Assembly (NCBI RefSeq): GCF_030160715.1 | Contig: NZ_BSOW01000040.1 | Coordinates: 1-64,000 of the forward strand | Direction of reading: 5' to 3' | DNA length: 64,000 bases | From: Bradyrhizobium iriomotense | GTDB taxonomy: Bacteria > Pseudomonadota > Alphaproteobacteria > Rhizobiales > Xanthobacteraceae | Part shown: positions 28,217 to 37,074 of the stretch, in pieces | Numbering within the stretch: position 1 is the first letter of the stretch | How the letters are laid out: the number at the start of each line of letters is the position of its first letter | Notes under the pieces: generated by a model | The model's database searches: none | What the model was told of the DNA's origin: nothing | Seen by the model: only the letters and a program-made list of their open reading frames with translations | Translations under genes and position numbers: made by a program

Positions 28217-28571
28217 ATTTCTCGTCCGGGCGTCGGTTGGTTTGGGGTCGGAGCTCTTGCTCCTTGGCCCAGTTCGGTGGTGTAGGATCGAGCGCGACTC
28301 CTACGGGGGATCTGACCTCACTGTTGCAAAGCAGCTCATGATCTTGGAGTCTTAAAGGGCCGCTCGTTAGCGGCTTGCCATTAGGCCACTGCCCTTGCGC
28401 CGCTGGGATCGATGTCGTCGGCAGCAAGCCCTTTCTATTCAGGGCGCCGATCAGGGCATCGGAGGCCGCGTGGCGGCCATGCTTCCATCCCAATTCGACG
28501 ATATGTGCGAAGTCTTCCGCATTTGGGAAGTCCTCCGCAGCCACGTTGACCTGTGGGGCGCAACTGCGCCG
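28217..28571 (-). pseudogene. Reverse-strand gene remnant
   Basis: On the reverse strand, QVNVAAEDFPNAEDFAHIVE followed by LGWKHGRHAASDALIGALNR reads as genuine protein. The frame has no good start and then runs antisense into the small gene ending at 28216. It is probably an internal piece of a lost gene, and its family is not recognised. Confidence 0.3.
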
Positions 28572-28788
28572 GCAGGTCCAAATGGCTCGAAGCTGCGCTG
28601 GACCCGGCCAGGCTTCGGTCGCTCAAGATGGCCCGAGGGCAAGGATTGCTGGCGCTCTCAGACTTCGATAGCGACATTCAAATCCCATCCTTCCGCGATT
28701 TCTTGATTTGAAGGCGGCTAGTCTCCGGGCAATCAAGTTCGACAGTCGGCGTTGGAGCGCCGGATCAAATTTTGCGCAACAATCTTCG

Positions 28789-30010
28789 GCAAGGTCAACT
28801 ACCAACCATCGCAATTGATGTCGATAACAGAAACATGTCACCATCCACTGATGAGCGTCGGCCGACAAACCGCAGCCGGCAAGGCATCGGTATGCAAAAC
28901 CAATCACAGCAGTCTGTTCCCGTCAGTGTCTCTGATTCGCACGCTGATTCCTCACGAACAGAAATGCTGCGCGCTGAAATCTGCTCCAGTAGCGAACTCT
29001 CCTTCCTCATGGAGGCTCATGATGGACTCTCCGCTGCGATCGCCGAGAGCGCAGGTTTCAAAGGTCTCCGGGCGTCAGGGCTGTCGATTGCCAGCTCTCT
29101 CGGCTACCGCGATGCCAACGAGGCGTCATGGAGCCAACTCGTTGACGTCGTTGAGCGGATCGTGGACTCGACCACGCTGCCTGTTCTGGTTGACGGCGAT
29201 GGCGGCTTCGGCAATTTCAACAACGCTCGTCTTCTGGCATGTAAACTTCGTCAACGCGGCGCTGCTGGAATTGCCCTGGAAGACAGCTGTTTTCCGAAAA
29301 CGAACTCTCTTATTGGTGAGCGGCATCCCCTCGTCGATATCGACGAATTCTCTGGCTGTCTGCGTGCAGTGAAGGATACAGTCGGGCAAGATCTGGTCCT
29401 CGTAGCCCGGATCGAGTCGCTGATCGCCGGCCACGGGATGGACGACGCAATTTCGCGTGCTCATTCTTACGCGGATGCCGGTGCCGATGCGATCCTCATT
29501 CACTCACGAAAGAGTACCGCGGACGAGATCTTTTCGTTCGTGCACGCATGGCAGAACAGGTTGCCCGTTGTGATCGTTCCAACGAAATACTATCAAACAC
29601 CGGCTTCGGCGTATCGTAAATCCCAGGTCTCTACGGTGATCTGGGCCAACCATGCCATGCGAGCTGCAATTGCGGCCATGCGGCGGGTCTGCCATCGGAT
29701 CTTCACTGAGGAGACTACCGCAAGCATTGAGCCGAATATTGCGACGCTCGACGAGGTCTTCGAACTCTTGAGGTACGACGAACTCGCCCGTGCCGAAGCA
29801 CGCTATCTTCGCCTCTCCTGACTAAGGACAGTATGTCTCATTCACCCTGTGCCCACTCATTCTCGGAGGATCATCGCCATGCAACTGGCTGCCTTTCAAC
29901 ACACTCAACTGAACTTGCCGTCGAAACGGGTTTTCCCTCCATCGCGTTTGCGATCGATTACCTCGACAGCTCTTACCCGACCGATTTATCGATTGGCGCA
30001 ATATCTAGAT
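28789..30010 (+). repeat. PEP-mutase locus, full-length copy of a repeated segment
   Basis: The 5' part (28789-28920) and the 3' part (29758-30010) are each repeated, diverged, in the deleted copy at 39212-39620. A short third copy of the 5' part is at 38717-38790. Shared landmarks are GGTCAACTACCAAC at the start and GAGGTACGACG near the 3' end of the gene. Confidence 0.75.
28892..29821 (+). CDS. PEP mutase/isocitrate lyase superfamily protein (phosphonate-type, variant active site)
   Basis: This is a protein of about 310 residues; ATG 28892 has AAGG seven bases upstream, while earlier in-frame starts lack one. It closely follows phosphoenolpyruvate phosphomutases, which convert PEP to phosphonopyruvate, the entry to C-P bond synthesis. 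Matches include FLMEAHDGLSAAIAESAGFK, RASGLSIASSLGYRDANEAS, the metal-site LVDGDGGFGNFNN, the gating loop FPKTNSLI, ILIHSRKST and VIVPTKYYQTPA. The usual EDK-x5-NS signature is EDS-x5-NS here. The loop Lys in FPK and the Asn-Ser are kept. No phosphonopyruvate decarboxylase is present nearby, so the pathway is incomplete in this window. Confidence 0.85.
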   Translation: MQNQSQQSVPVSVSDSHADSSRTEMLRAEICSSSELSFLMEAHDGLSAAIAESAGFKGLRASGLSIASSLGYRDANEASWSQLVDVVERIVDSTTLPVLVDGDGGFGNFNNARLLACKLRQRGAAGIALEDSCFPKTNSLIGERHPLVDIDEFSGCLRAVKDTVGQDLVLVARIESLIAGHGMDDAISRAHSYADAGADAILIHSRKSTADEIFSFVHAWQNRLPVVIVPTKYYQTPASAYRKSQVSTVIWANHAMRAAIAAMRRVCHRIFTEETTASIEPNIATLDEVFELLRYDELARAEARYLRLS

Positions 30011-30042
30011 CCGATCTTCCCATCTCAACGACCATCCCGTGA
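29833..30042 (+). CDS. Small ORF downstream of the PEP mutase gene
   Basis: This 69-residue frame starts 12 bases after the PEP-mutase stop. The segment IDYLDSSYPTDLSIGAI aligns with IEWLDSSYAADLYIAAV in the relic locus near 39545-39600. Two copies keeping the same frame suggest it was once coding. This copy seems shortened at its 3' end. Function unknown. Confidence 0.4.
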   Translation: MSHSPCAHSFSEDHRHATGCLSTHSTELAVETGFPSIAFAIDYLDSSYPTDLSIGAISRSDLPISTTIP

Positions 30043-30157
30043 CACACGAGGCCTTCAGGCTCATTCCTCTCTTGAAACGCCAACGCGGACGATGTCGGTG
30101 TATCCTAAGATGTAGGGTCCGTGTTTCAAGAAGTCCGTAGGCTCCGCCGCCCCGAAA

Positions 30158-30300
30158 ATAAGTGGACGATCGTCGCGCATCGCCTCGAGTTCGCGCATTA
30201 CTCACGCCAGTCCCAACCTTAGCTGCCGCAGAAGATTCGCTGGCCTGCTGGCCAACAGGTCGCTACGCGCGCGCCAAAAGCGCAACCATGCGACGAGCCT
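30158..30300 (+). repeat. Dispersed repeat, copy 2
   Basis: It shares GAGTTCGCGCATTACTCAC and CGCGCGCCAAAAGCGCAACC with the copy at 19694-19785 in the same order and orientation, with a longer middle part. Confidence 0.7.
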
Positions 30301-30409
30301 CTCGCAGCTGTTGCTTGATTTTGATCACCATCACGGTTCCGGGCTGAAACGCGATGCGAGCGGACGCGATGAGACCCGCGTCACCTCGACTGAGCGGCCC
30401 GGGGAAATG

Positions 30410-30862
30410 CTATATGCGTTCGACCGGCTCGAGCCCCGGAAACGACGGGCGTTGAGCAGGCTTCGCGCGCTTTGCGTCGAGCCCATTCAGGAGCTGTATC
30501 TGCCCAGCGCTCTCGTCCACGCCTGCCAAGGAAATATGGACGACTGAGCTCAACAGCCCTGGAGGCTGACATTGTCGGACCATCGCTGGGACCAATTTGC
30601 GTTTCAGTCCTTGGGGGTCCTGGGCGAATGCAGCAGCCCATTCAGGGAAGGCAAATTGGGACTTAAGGTAGTCAGGCGACAAGACCATAATCGTGCGGTC
30701 GGCTTCGGTCGCCGCCCTTTGCGTTTCGAGGAAAAAGTTGCTTCCGGGCCGAAAATCCCGGGCTTGAATGGCAACCGTGAAGCCTTCCTCCTCAAGGACG
30801 AAACCGACCCATACAGCCCAGACCTTGGCGGCAGAGGTATAGTTTACGAAAAAATCCTCCAT
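30410..30862 (-). CDS. TIR-domain protein (short form), candidate secreted effector
   Basis: This 150-residue protein starts at ATG 30862 (in-frame TTG 30907 upstream). It is almost only a TIR domain: MEDFFVNYTSAAKVWAVWVG, LEEEGFTVAIQARDFRPGSN, ADRTIMVLSPDYLKSQFAFP and EWAAAFAQDP. The Glu in PEW sits where the NAD-cleaving glutamate of TIR domains is found. Related proteins usually continue into TPR or NB-ARC-like regions; here the protein ends soon after the TIR domain (AKPAQRPSFPG), so it may be a truncated form. A tts-box-like motif about 90 bases upstream suggests TtsI control. An immune role inside the bacterium is the alternative. Confidence 0.75.
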   Translation of the reverse strand: MEDFFVNYTSAAKVWAVWVGFVLEEEGFTVAIQARDFRPGSNFFLETQRAATEADRTIMVLSPDYLKSQFAFPEWAAAFAQDPQGLKRKLVPAMVRQCQPPGLLSSVVHISLAGVDESAGQIQLLNGLDAKRAKPAQRPSFPGLEPVERI

Positions 30863-30947
30863 GCACCGATCCAGATCCTTCGGGCCGTGGCTCCCCATCG
30901 GCCTCAATACAAATAGCGGGTCCGCACTATTATCTATCCACCCGCCG

Positions 30948-30977
30948 ACTCGAACGAACTCACACGGAAAAGCTTAC
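30948..30977 (-). promoter_or_regulatory. tts-box-like site upstream of the TIR gene
   Basis: On the reverse strand the site reads GTAAGCTTTTCCGTGTGAG, matching the GTcAGCTTnTCG start of the tts consensus with few differences. It lies about 90 bases before the ATG at 30862, a usual distance for TtsI-controlled genes. Confidence 0.4.
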
Positions 30978-30999
30978 CATAAACCCGATTTGCGGGGGA

Positions 31000-32148
31000 C
31001 TCTGCCGCCCATCGAACACCAGGAGCGCGCATGGTACTGTTGGAGCAAGGGGGCGACTGGTCGAGCACTGTACAATTTCGCTGATCCTCGAAGTCGCCCT
31101 CCGGTGCACTCGCCCTACCCCACCTCTATTTCTCACACCTGAGCAGGTCTACGAGACTTGTCGAGGAGCGATTGGCTTGGGCACGTTGCGCAATTGGCAG
31201 AATGATGATGATCGAGGGCGACCTTCTTGAGGCTTGGACGCGCGGATTTGTACCCTTTCGCCGAGTTGCAAGCATGGGATCGAAAGAACCTCGTGATCCG
31301 CCGTGCTGCATAGTCCCAAGCAGTAGTGAACGAGAGACGGCGGGATCATCACGAATCGTCAAGACTTACCGCCTCCAATCTCCAAGATTACATATTTATG
31401 ACGGCGCTGGATCAACGGTTCAGGAGTAGCCCGATCGCCGGTAGAAGCACCGCCAGCTGCCGCTCAGAAAGCGACGATGCACGGCCTGGAAGTTCGGATG
31501 ACACCGCGGCAGCAAGCCCAGCGTGCGCCCTGCTCAATATCAAAAGCGCGGCTTCCAGAACTCGCCGCGTCGCTATCGGCTTCCGCCCTGGCCGGCGGAC
31601 GGCAACCTGCTCTTCCGGAAAGGTGTTTGCGGATGCGCTCCTACTGCTCGTCCGTCAACCATCCGCACTGGGCGATGAACGACTATTCTTTGCCGGGCTC
31701 TCAATGCAGTGATTTGTTGCAGATTTACGTCAGCGGGCCGACTCGAGGGCAATCCTGAGACTGCATCCAACGCGCCAGAAATATCCTTAGCGTCGGCGAG
31801 TTCGTTCACGTTCCCATTCAGCTTTCAGATCTCGCATCGCAGACCACTCTTCACGTGGACATCAGACGTGTAGGATTTCGCTCTTTGCGATGCCGCACCT
31901 CGTTGCAACTTCGTGTGCGGTGTCGCGTGCGACATGGCGAACATCTAACAGGAGCGAGTTTCTATCGGATAGCAAGCGCGCGCTGCACGCTCGTTCTGAC
32001 GAGCTGTTAGGTGGAATCGCGCGCGCGCATGTTTCAGGCGATTGGCCCATTGCTTGCTTCCCTCCTTGCCGAACCGGAGAATTCCCTGCCGTGTCTGTAG
32101 CGTTTGCTCCAGACAAACGCCATTTCTATGCGACGAAAGGCACGTGCC
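31000..32148. other. Gene-poor, probably decayed segment
   Basis: No supported gene was found in about 1.1 kb. Short stretches such as SYCSSVNHPHWAMNDYSLPG (around 31635-31695, forward) look like gene debris. A TTCAGCTTTCAG motif near 31816 has only weak tts-box resemblance. Confidence 0.4.
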
Positions 32149-33369
32149 ATGACGAAATGCACTTCTATCACAACTAAGGCGCTGGGCACGGCCGCCCTAG
32201 CGCTGACTTTCGTGACAGGCGCGGCGCTCGCGGGCCAATACAACACCGACAAGATTGGCGAGGTTCTGCTGCACTCGCGCCGCGACCTAACCCTGGTGTG
32301 CGCCCATCGAGGCCTGCATGGCACGCTGGTTGGTACCAACATCCACATTCCCGAGATACGGGACATTCCCGAAAACTCTCGTGCCGCGATCAAGGCCGCC
32401 GCGGACAAGAACATCGAATGCCTTGAAATTGATCTGCGCTCGACCAATTGGGGCGACGTGATCGTGCTCCACGACACCAAGCTGGGCCGCACCACGAACG
32501 TTGGCGCAGTCAACGGCATGCAAAACTACGACCCATACAGCGATACGGGCTACAATCCGTTGCTGTCGGAATACTATTTTTCGCCGGAAGAGTTAAAACT
32601 TCGGACACCTAGCGCCAACGTGAATTCGGTCTCCAAAGAAAACCTGCCAAGCTTGGGCGACATCTTGGAATATATCGACAACAACAGGATCGCTATCATT
32701 CTGTTTCTGGACATTCGGGATGTCGACACCGCCCGTTCGGCGTGGGAGATCGTGAAGAGACACAAGAACGCTTGGGGCACCCCGGCTAGCAAGTGGGTGT
32801 ACTTCAAGATGAATGTCTCCAAGATCGGCGCCGCCACGCCGGCGGACTTTGAGAAGCTTGGTATCTTTGACCCAAAGTCGGAGGCGGGATCTTTCCGCTT
32901 CATTCCAGGGGTTCTCGCGAGCTTTATCGATACTAGTAGAGGGACCGATCAAGCGCTCCAGAACTGGCGCGCCTATTACGAGAGGCCTTACGTGTGGGGA
33001 ACCGAATTGATAGTAAAGCAATACGACGATCGGCTCAGCTTCCCACTAAACAACATCATAAACGCCTATTCTGCCTTACGGACAACCGGTTATCCCAAGG
33101 TGATGGGCAATTATCAACCGGTTCCAGAAACAAAAAACTACCAGTATTTCTCTCACCGTGGCCAGTGTTGCGTCACGCCGACGGATTGGTACTGGAAGTC
33201 CAAATTCGGTTACGGGGAGGATACCGCTGATCATCGGGAAGACTTGAACTGGATGATTGACGTCGCAGGTTCGAGCTACGGCTACGTTCTCAGCGACGAC
33301 CCGCTGACCGCCATCGAGACTCTCAAGAAAGCCAACCGCCGCAATACTAGCGTGATCTGGAACGACTGA
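32149..33369 (+). CDS. Exported glycerophosphodiester phosphodiesterase-family protein
   Basis: This protein of about 406 residues has a Sec signal peptide (TTKALGTAALALTFVTGAAL then AGQ). The start ATG 32149 is chosen because it gives a standard signal peptide and has AAAGG upstream; 32128 is an alternative. The GDPD catalytic pattern is present: CAHRGLHG, PENSRAAIK, CLEIDLRSTNWGDVIVLHD. A long insertion separates it from the C-terminal part (YGYVLSDDPLTAIETL). Such enzymes cleave glycerophosphodiesters to glycerol-3-phosphate and an alcohol. It should act in the periplasm or outside the cell. It is a stand-alone gene with a 248-base gap before gspD. Confidence 0.85.
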   Translation: MTKCTSITTKALGTAALALTFVTGAALAGQYNTDKIGEVLLHSRRDLTLVCAHRGLHGTLVGTNIHIPEIRDIPENSRAAIKAAADKNIECLEIDLRSTNWGDVIVLHDTKLGRTTNVGAVNGMQNYDPYSDTGYNPLLSEYYFSPEELKLRTPSANVNSVSKENLPSLGDILEYIDNNRIAIILFLDIRDVDTARSAWEIVKRHKNAWGTPASKWVYFKMNVSKIGAATPADFEKLGIFDPKSEAGSFRFIPGVLASFIDTSRGTDQALQNWRAYYERPYVWGTELIVKQYDDRLSFPLNNIINAYSALRTTGYPKVMGNYQPVPETKNYQYFSHRGQCCVTPTDWYWKSKFGYGEDTADHREDLNWMIDVAGSSYGYVLSDDPLTAIETLKKANRRNTSVIWND

Positions 33370-33617
33370 GCTTCGATCGTTCCCATCGCTGTCTCTTTCT
33401 TGGAAGCGATGATGGAGGCACGGATGTGCCCCATAAGCGAACTCCTTGCAACGTGAGGCCTTAGCAACGCTTATGTCGCCGTCTTAAGGCCGCCTCAGCG
33501 TAGCTACATGACCTGGCTCGACGGTCGTACATTTCCTGGCCTGGTAGAGGCGATCCGTTTTTTGCGACCGACGGGCACTCAGGTCGGTCGACCGAGACGC
33601 GGCATGCAATCGAGGAC

Positions 33618-35948
33618 ATGATCGATTTCCTGATGGCTTTGGGAGGCAGAGAAATTGGCAGCTCCTATTTAAAGCGTGGCGCCACTAGGTCTGTTGGCAA
33701 TCGAAGCCCGTTCGGTACGGTTGCCCGAAACATGTTGCAGGTCGCGACAATGCTTCTCTTCGCGTCATGCAATATGGCCACAATCAACGGACCGACCACG
33801 GCACCTGCCGATGTCGACGTGGTCGACAAGGTCCTATCACTCGACATCCTGCCGCGGGGCGAACGGCCGGCCGCGACGGCCCAGGGACGGCCCAACGCCG
33901 AACGTGTGTCAAGCCGCACCTATCAGGGTTCGGTGATCTCCGACGTCCCAGAGATTCGGCAGCAGCCGACCTCAAATGGTCCGGGCTACGACCTCAACTT
34001 CGAGAACGCGCCCGTCACCGTTGTTGCAAGGGTGATGCTCGGCGACATTCTTGGTCTCAGCTATACAATCGATCCGCGCGAGCAGGGCACCGTCAGCCTG
34101 TTCTCCGCGCGACCGGTGCCCAAATCCGACATCCTTTTCGTGCTTGAGAGCGCGTTGCGACTTTCGGGCGTCGCACTGGTGCGCGAAGCGGGCGGATACA
34201 AGTTGACACCACTCGGCGATGCCGTTGGAGCCGGTCATGTCGATACGCAGGCTGGTCGTCCCGAAGCCGGATACGGAGTTACGGTGGTACCCTTGCAATA
34301 TGTTGGAGCTAAAACCATCCTCAAGCTGACGGACAGCTTTGCAACGCGCGCTGGAAGCGTCCGCGCGGACCCCACGCGAAACCTGCTTCTGATACAGGGG
34401 ACTGGAGCAGAGCGGCGCACCGCTGTCGAAACTGCCCTGAGCTTTGATGTCGACTGGATGCGAAGCCAGTCCGTCGGTATCTTCCCGGTCAACAATTCAG
34501 CGCCTGAGCCCCTGATCGCCGAACTCGAGAGGATCATGGACTCCGGCGAGGACGGTCTCAGTCAAAACCTGGTCAACTTGCAGGTTGTCAATCGGTTGAA
34601 CGCCATCATGGTTGTAACGCGCAAGCCCGCCCTGCTGCAGACCGCAGCGACCTGGATCCGGCGGCTCGACCGAGCCGACTCGGCTCGAACCAGCGTTCAC
34701 GTCTATCGCATCCGTTATGGCGAAGCCCGCCAACTCGCCAAGGTGCTGACCGAGATGTTCGTCGGCAGCGCCTCGACGTCGCTCGACAACGCCGAAAGCC
34801 AGCTAGCTTCCGGATCAGGCGGCACGACGACATCCGTTGCCGAACGATCGTCTTTCAACCCCAATTCGTTCAACTCATCAGCCAGCCCCACCAACCGACT
34901 CCAAGGTGCCACAGGCGGCCCGATCGGCTCGAATTCTTCGAGCGGAACAGCAATTAGCGGTGGACTCGACACAAGAAGTGGCGGCGGACCGCCAGTAATG
35001 CCAAACGTACGGATCACACCCGATGCCGTGAATAATTCGCTTCTGATCTACGCCGATCGCGATGCCTATTCGATCATCGTCTCCACCTTGATGCAGCTCG
35101 ATCAGCCCGTGCTGCAGGTTGGGATCGAGGCGACGATCGCTGAGGTAGCGTTGACCAATGAGTTGTCTTACGGTGTGCAGACCTATCTGACGAGCAAACA
35201 GTTAGGGCTGAAGGCCAACCAGGGCTCGATCCTCAACAGGCATTCCGGCCTGACGCCATCGACGCCGACAAGTACCGAGTCGACCACTGGCGCCACGGTA
35301 ACGAACGCCTTGATCAACCGCGCGTTCCTGGGCTTCAACTTCCTGATCGGCTCGGAGACTCAGCCGGCCATCATCCTTGACGCGCTGCACCTGGTTACCA
35401 GCGTCAAAGTGCTGTCCAATCCGTCTCTCGTTGTCATCAACAACCAGTCCGCAACCCTTCAGGTCGGCGACATCGTCCCGGTCTCGACCGGCAGTGCCAA
35501 TGTATTGTCCTCCAACAACACGGTGGTTAATACCATCGACTACCGCACGACCGGAATTATTCTTCACGTCGTACCGCGGATCACTGCTAATGGAAATGTC
35601 CGTCTCGAGATCGAGCAGGAGATCAGCAACGTATCGCCCCAGACCTCAGGAAGCATCACGCCGACGGTATCGCAGCGTAAGGTGAAGAGTTCGCTCTCCG
35701 TGGCAAACGGCCAAACCGTGGTCCTGGCCGGATTGATCAGCGAACAACAGGACAGCAATCGCATCGGCATCCCGCTGCTTGACGACATTCCCGGTCTTGG
35801 CGACGCGTTTTCACACCAGGGCAAAAAGGGAACACGAACAGAGCTGATCATCTTCATTCGCCCCCAGATCATTCGAGACGGCGGCGATGCGCATCAGGTG
35901 GCCGAAGAGTTGCGTTCGAAGCTTCGTGGTCACGAGCAACACCCATGA
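33618..35948 (+). CDS. gspD: Type II secretion system secretin GspD
   Basis: The protein has 776 residues. It forms the outer-membrane pore of the type II secretion system. A lipoprotein-like signal (MLLFASC) lies near residue 45, so translation could begin at a later ATG (33732 or 33750). The N0 domain (YDLNFENAPVTVVARVMLGD) is followed by N1-N2 repeats, a Ser/Gly/Asn-rich linker (about 395-455) and the secretin domain (LSNPSLVVINNQSATLQVGD, VKSSLSVANGQTVVLAGLIS, IPLLDDIPGLGDAF, ELIIFIRPQII). The gene is intact, but only a stub of gspE follows, so it is orphaned here. Confidence 0.95.
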   Translation: MIDFLMALGGREIGSSYLKRGATRSVGNRSPFGTVARNMLQVATMLLFASCNMATINGPTTAPADVDVVDKVLSLDILPRGERPAATAQGRPNAERVSSRTYQGSVISDVPEIRQQPTSNGPGYDLNFENAPVTVVARVMLGDILGLSYTIDPREQGTVSLFSARPVPKSDILFVLESALRLSGVALVREAGGYKLTPLGDAVGAGHVDTQAGRPEAGYGVTVVPLQYVGAKTILKLTDSFATRAGSVRADPTRNLLLIQGTGAERRTAVETALSFDVDWMRSQSVGIFPVNNSAPEPLIAELERIMDSGEDGLSQNLVNLQVVNRLNAIMVVTRKPALLQTAATWIRRLDRADSARTSVHVYRIRYGEARQLAKVLTEMFVGSASTSLDNAESQLASGSGGTTTSVAERSSFNPNSFNSSASPTNRLQGATGGPIGSNSSSGTAISGGLDTRSGGGPPVMPNVRITPDAVNNSLLIYADRDAYSIIVSTLMQLDQPVLQVGIEATIAEVALTNELSYGVQTYLTSKQLGLKANQGSILNRHSGLTPSTPTSTESTTGATVTNALINRAFLGFNFLIGSETQPAIILDALHLVTSVKVLSNPSLVVINNQSATLQVGDIVPVSTGSANVLSSNNTVVNTIDYRTTGIILHVVPRITANGNVRLEIEQEISNVSPQTSGSITPTVSQRKVKSSLSVANGQTVVLAGLISEQQDSNRIGIPLLDDIPGLGDAFSHQGKKGTRTELIIFIRPQIIRDGGDAHQVAEELRSKLRGHEQHP

Positions 35949-36049
35949 CCTATTTGTCCGCACCGTCCCCTGATCATCGCCAGATTGCCGCGTTGAGCCA
36001 TTGGGTCGGCAGGTCGTGTCGCGCTCGACTTTCCTATGCCGCCCCATAG
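35945..36049 (+). pseudogene. Stub of gspE after gspD
   Basis: An ATG overlapping the gspD stop (ATGA) opens a 34-codon frame, MTYLSAPSPDHRQIAALSHW, ending at a TAG at 36047. In intact clusters gspE begins at this place with a similar N-terminus. No further GspE sequence was recognised, so the operon seems cut off here. Identification rests on position more than on sequence. Confidence 0.35.
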
Positions 36050-36181
36050 CACGCCGATCTAGGGGAGACCTCCCCGCCGATCGTCAGGTCGAGTGCACCA
36101 GTGAGAAGTCGCAATCGTGCTTCACGAGGGTGGCGGCGTTAATCGCGAATGCGCTCGCCGCATGAACGGCGTCTGCCAGCT

Positions 36182-36472
36182 TTAGGCGTGACGACGTACG
36201 TAGTCTCGCGGTGCTTTCCGGTTGCAAGAATGCAGGAATTCACGGTAGCGCCTCGCGAGCGCGGCATCATCTGCGTGCAAGGGCTCGCTCAATATCTCGG
36301 CGATGGTGATGGTCGTTACGGCAAAGCGTAGACGTCTAGTTCCGTGGCCCTCGACCGCGGCTTGCGGCGTGGTGCAAATTTCGGACGCCTCTCCGGGAAA
36401 TAGATGATAGGTGCCCCAATCGATGGAAACCAGCCGATCCTCCGGCAGATCCGCAAGATCTAACGGCTCCAT
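36182..36472 (-). pseudogene. PIN-domain (VapC-like) remnant
   Basis: This 96-residue frame contains RFAVTTITIAEILSEPLHAD and DAALARRYREFL, typical of the middle of VapC-type PIN ribonucleases (…TSxITxAEVL…). The N-terminal catalytic LDTNxxI motif is absent, replaced by VSIDWGTYHLF, and no antitoxin gene is adjacent. It is probably a decayed toxin gene. Confidence 0.4.
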
Positions 36473-36515
36473 TCGTCACGCAACCTCGGAAACGAGCGGG
36501 TGCTGTTCGGTCCCC

Positions 36516-36752
36516 ATGGCCCGTCTGGGTTACGGCGAAACGGCCGCTAAGTTTCTGATTTGTCTTGCTTCGCTAAGCGTTTGCACCACGTTTGTTCACG
36601 CCGATTTCATCCAGTTCGTTGCGGTTCCGCTGCCGCCTCCTCAAGGCGATGTAAGCTTGAAGGCCCCTCGCCAGTCGGATACGTTTTTGACCAAATTGTC
36701 GGGAGACGAGTATGCCCGCCCGCACTCAAAGCGCCGGTACCTCGCTCGCTGA
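36516..36752 (+). CDS. Small exported hypothetical protein
   Basis: From ATG 36516 the frame encodes about 78 residues with a signal-peptide-like start (MARLGYGETAAKFLICLASL, SVCTTFVHA) and a Pro-rich short mature part. It overlaps the next gene by 41 bases in another frame. The family is not recognised and it could be a truncated gene. Confidence 0.35.
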   Translation: MARLGYGETAAKFLICLASLSVCTTFVHADFIQFVAVPLPPPQGDVSLKAPRQSDTFLTKLSGDEYARPHSKRRYLAR

Positions 36753-36921
36753 TTTCATGCGAGCCGTGGATGACGAGCTAGCCAAATTCGAGCGGCGCGA
36801 GCGCGAGTTTCGGAAGAAAGATCGCGACGAACGGGCCAAAAGATTGCAGTTGCCGGTGGAAAAGTACGACGCCGAAGATTGGCGTGCAAAGAAGCCATCA
36901 GGCCCAATTCGCAGAACTTGA
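36712..36921 (+). CDS. Small highly charged protein, unknown
   Basis: This 69-residue frame starts at ATG 36712 with a good GGGAG site seven bases upstream. It has a strongly charged helical centre (DELAKFERREREFRKKDRDE). There is no membrane segment. The ribosome site and composition support a real gene of unknown role. Confidence 0.5.
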   Translation: MPARTQSAGTSLADFMRAVDDELAKFERREREFRKKDRDERAKRLQLPVEKYDAEDWRAKKPSGPIRRT

Positions 36922-37074
36922 GACAAGAGGTTCTCGTTCATACATGTGGTTGTAATCACGGTCGTGTTCCGGCCCGCGTGCGATCAGGTGCGTTTGCGGC
37001 TCTTCGTCCATCATCCGCGAAAGACTGCGCAAATTCGGTCAACAGCGTTCGTACCGGTCGGGGGCGGCGCTGCA

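Noticed and set aside
31816..31845. tts-box candidate TTCAGCTTTCAG upstream of the GDPD gene
   Set aside because: The match decays after the first half, the distance to the gene is over 300 bases, and the GDPD protein has a Sec signal peptide, which does not fit a type III substrate.
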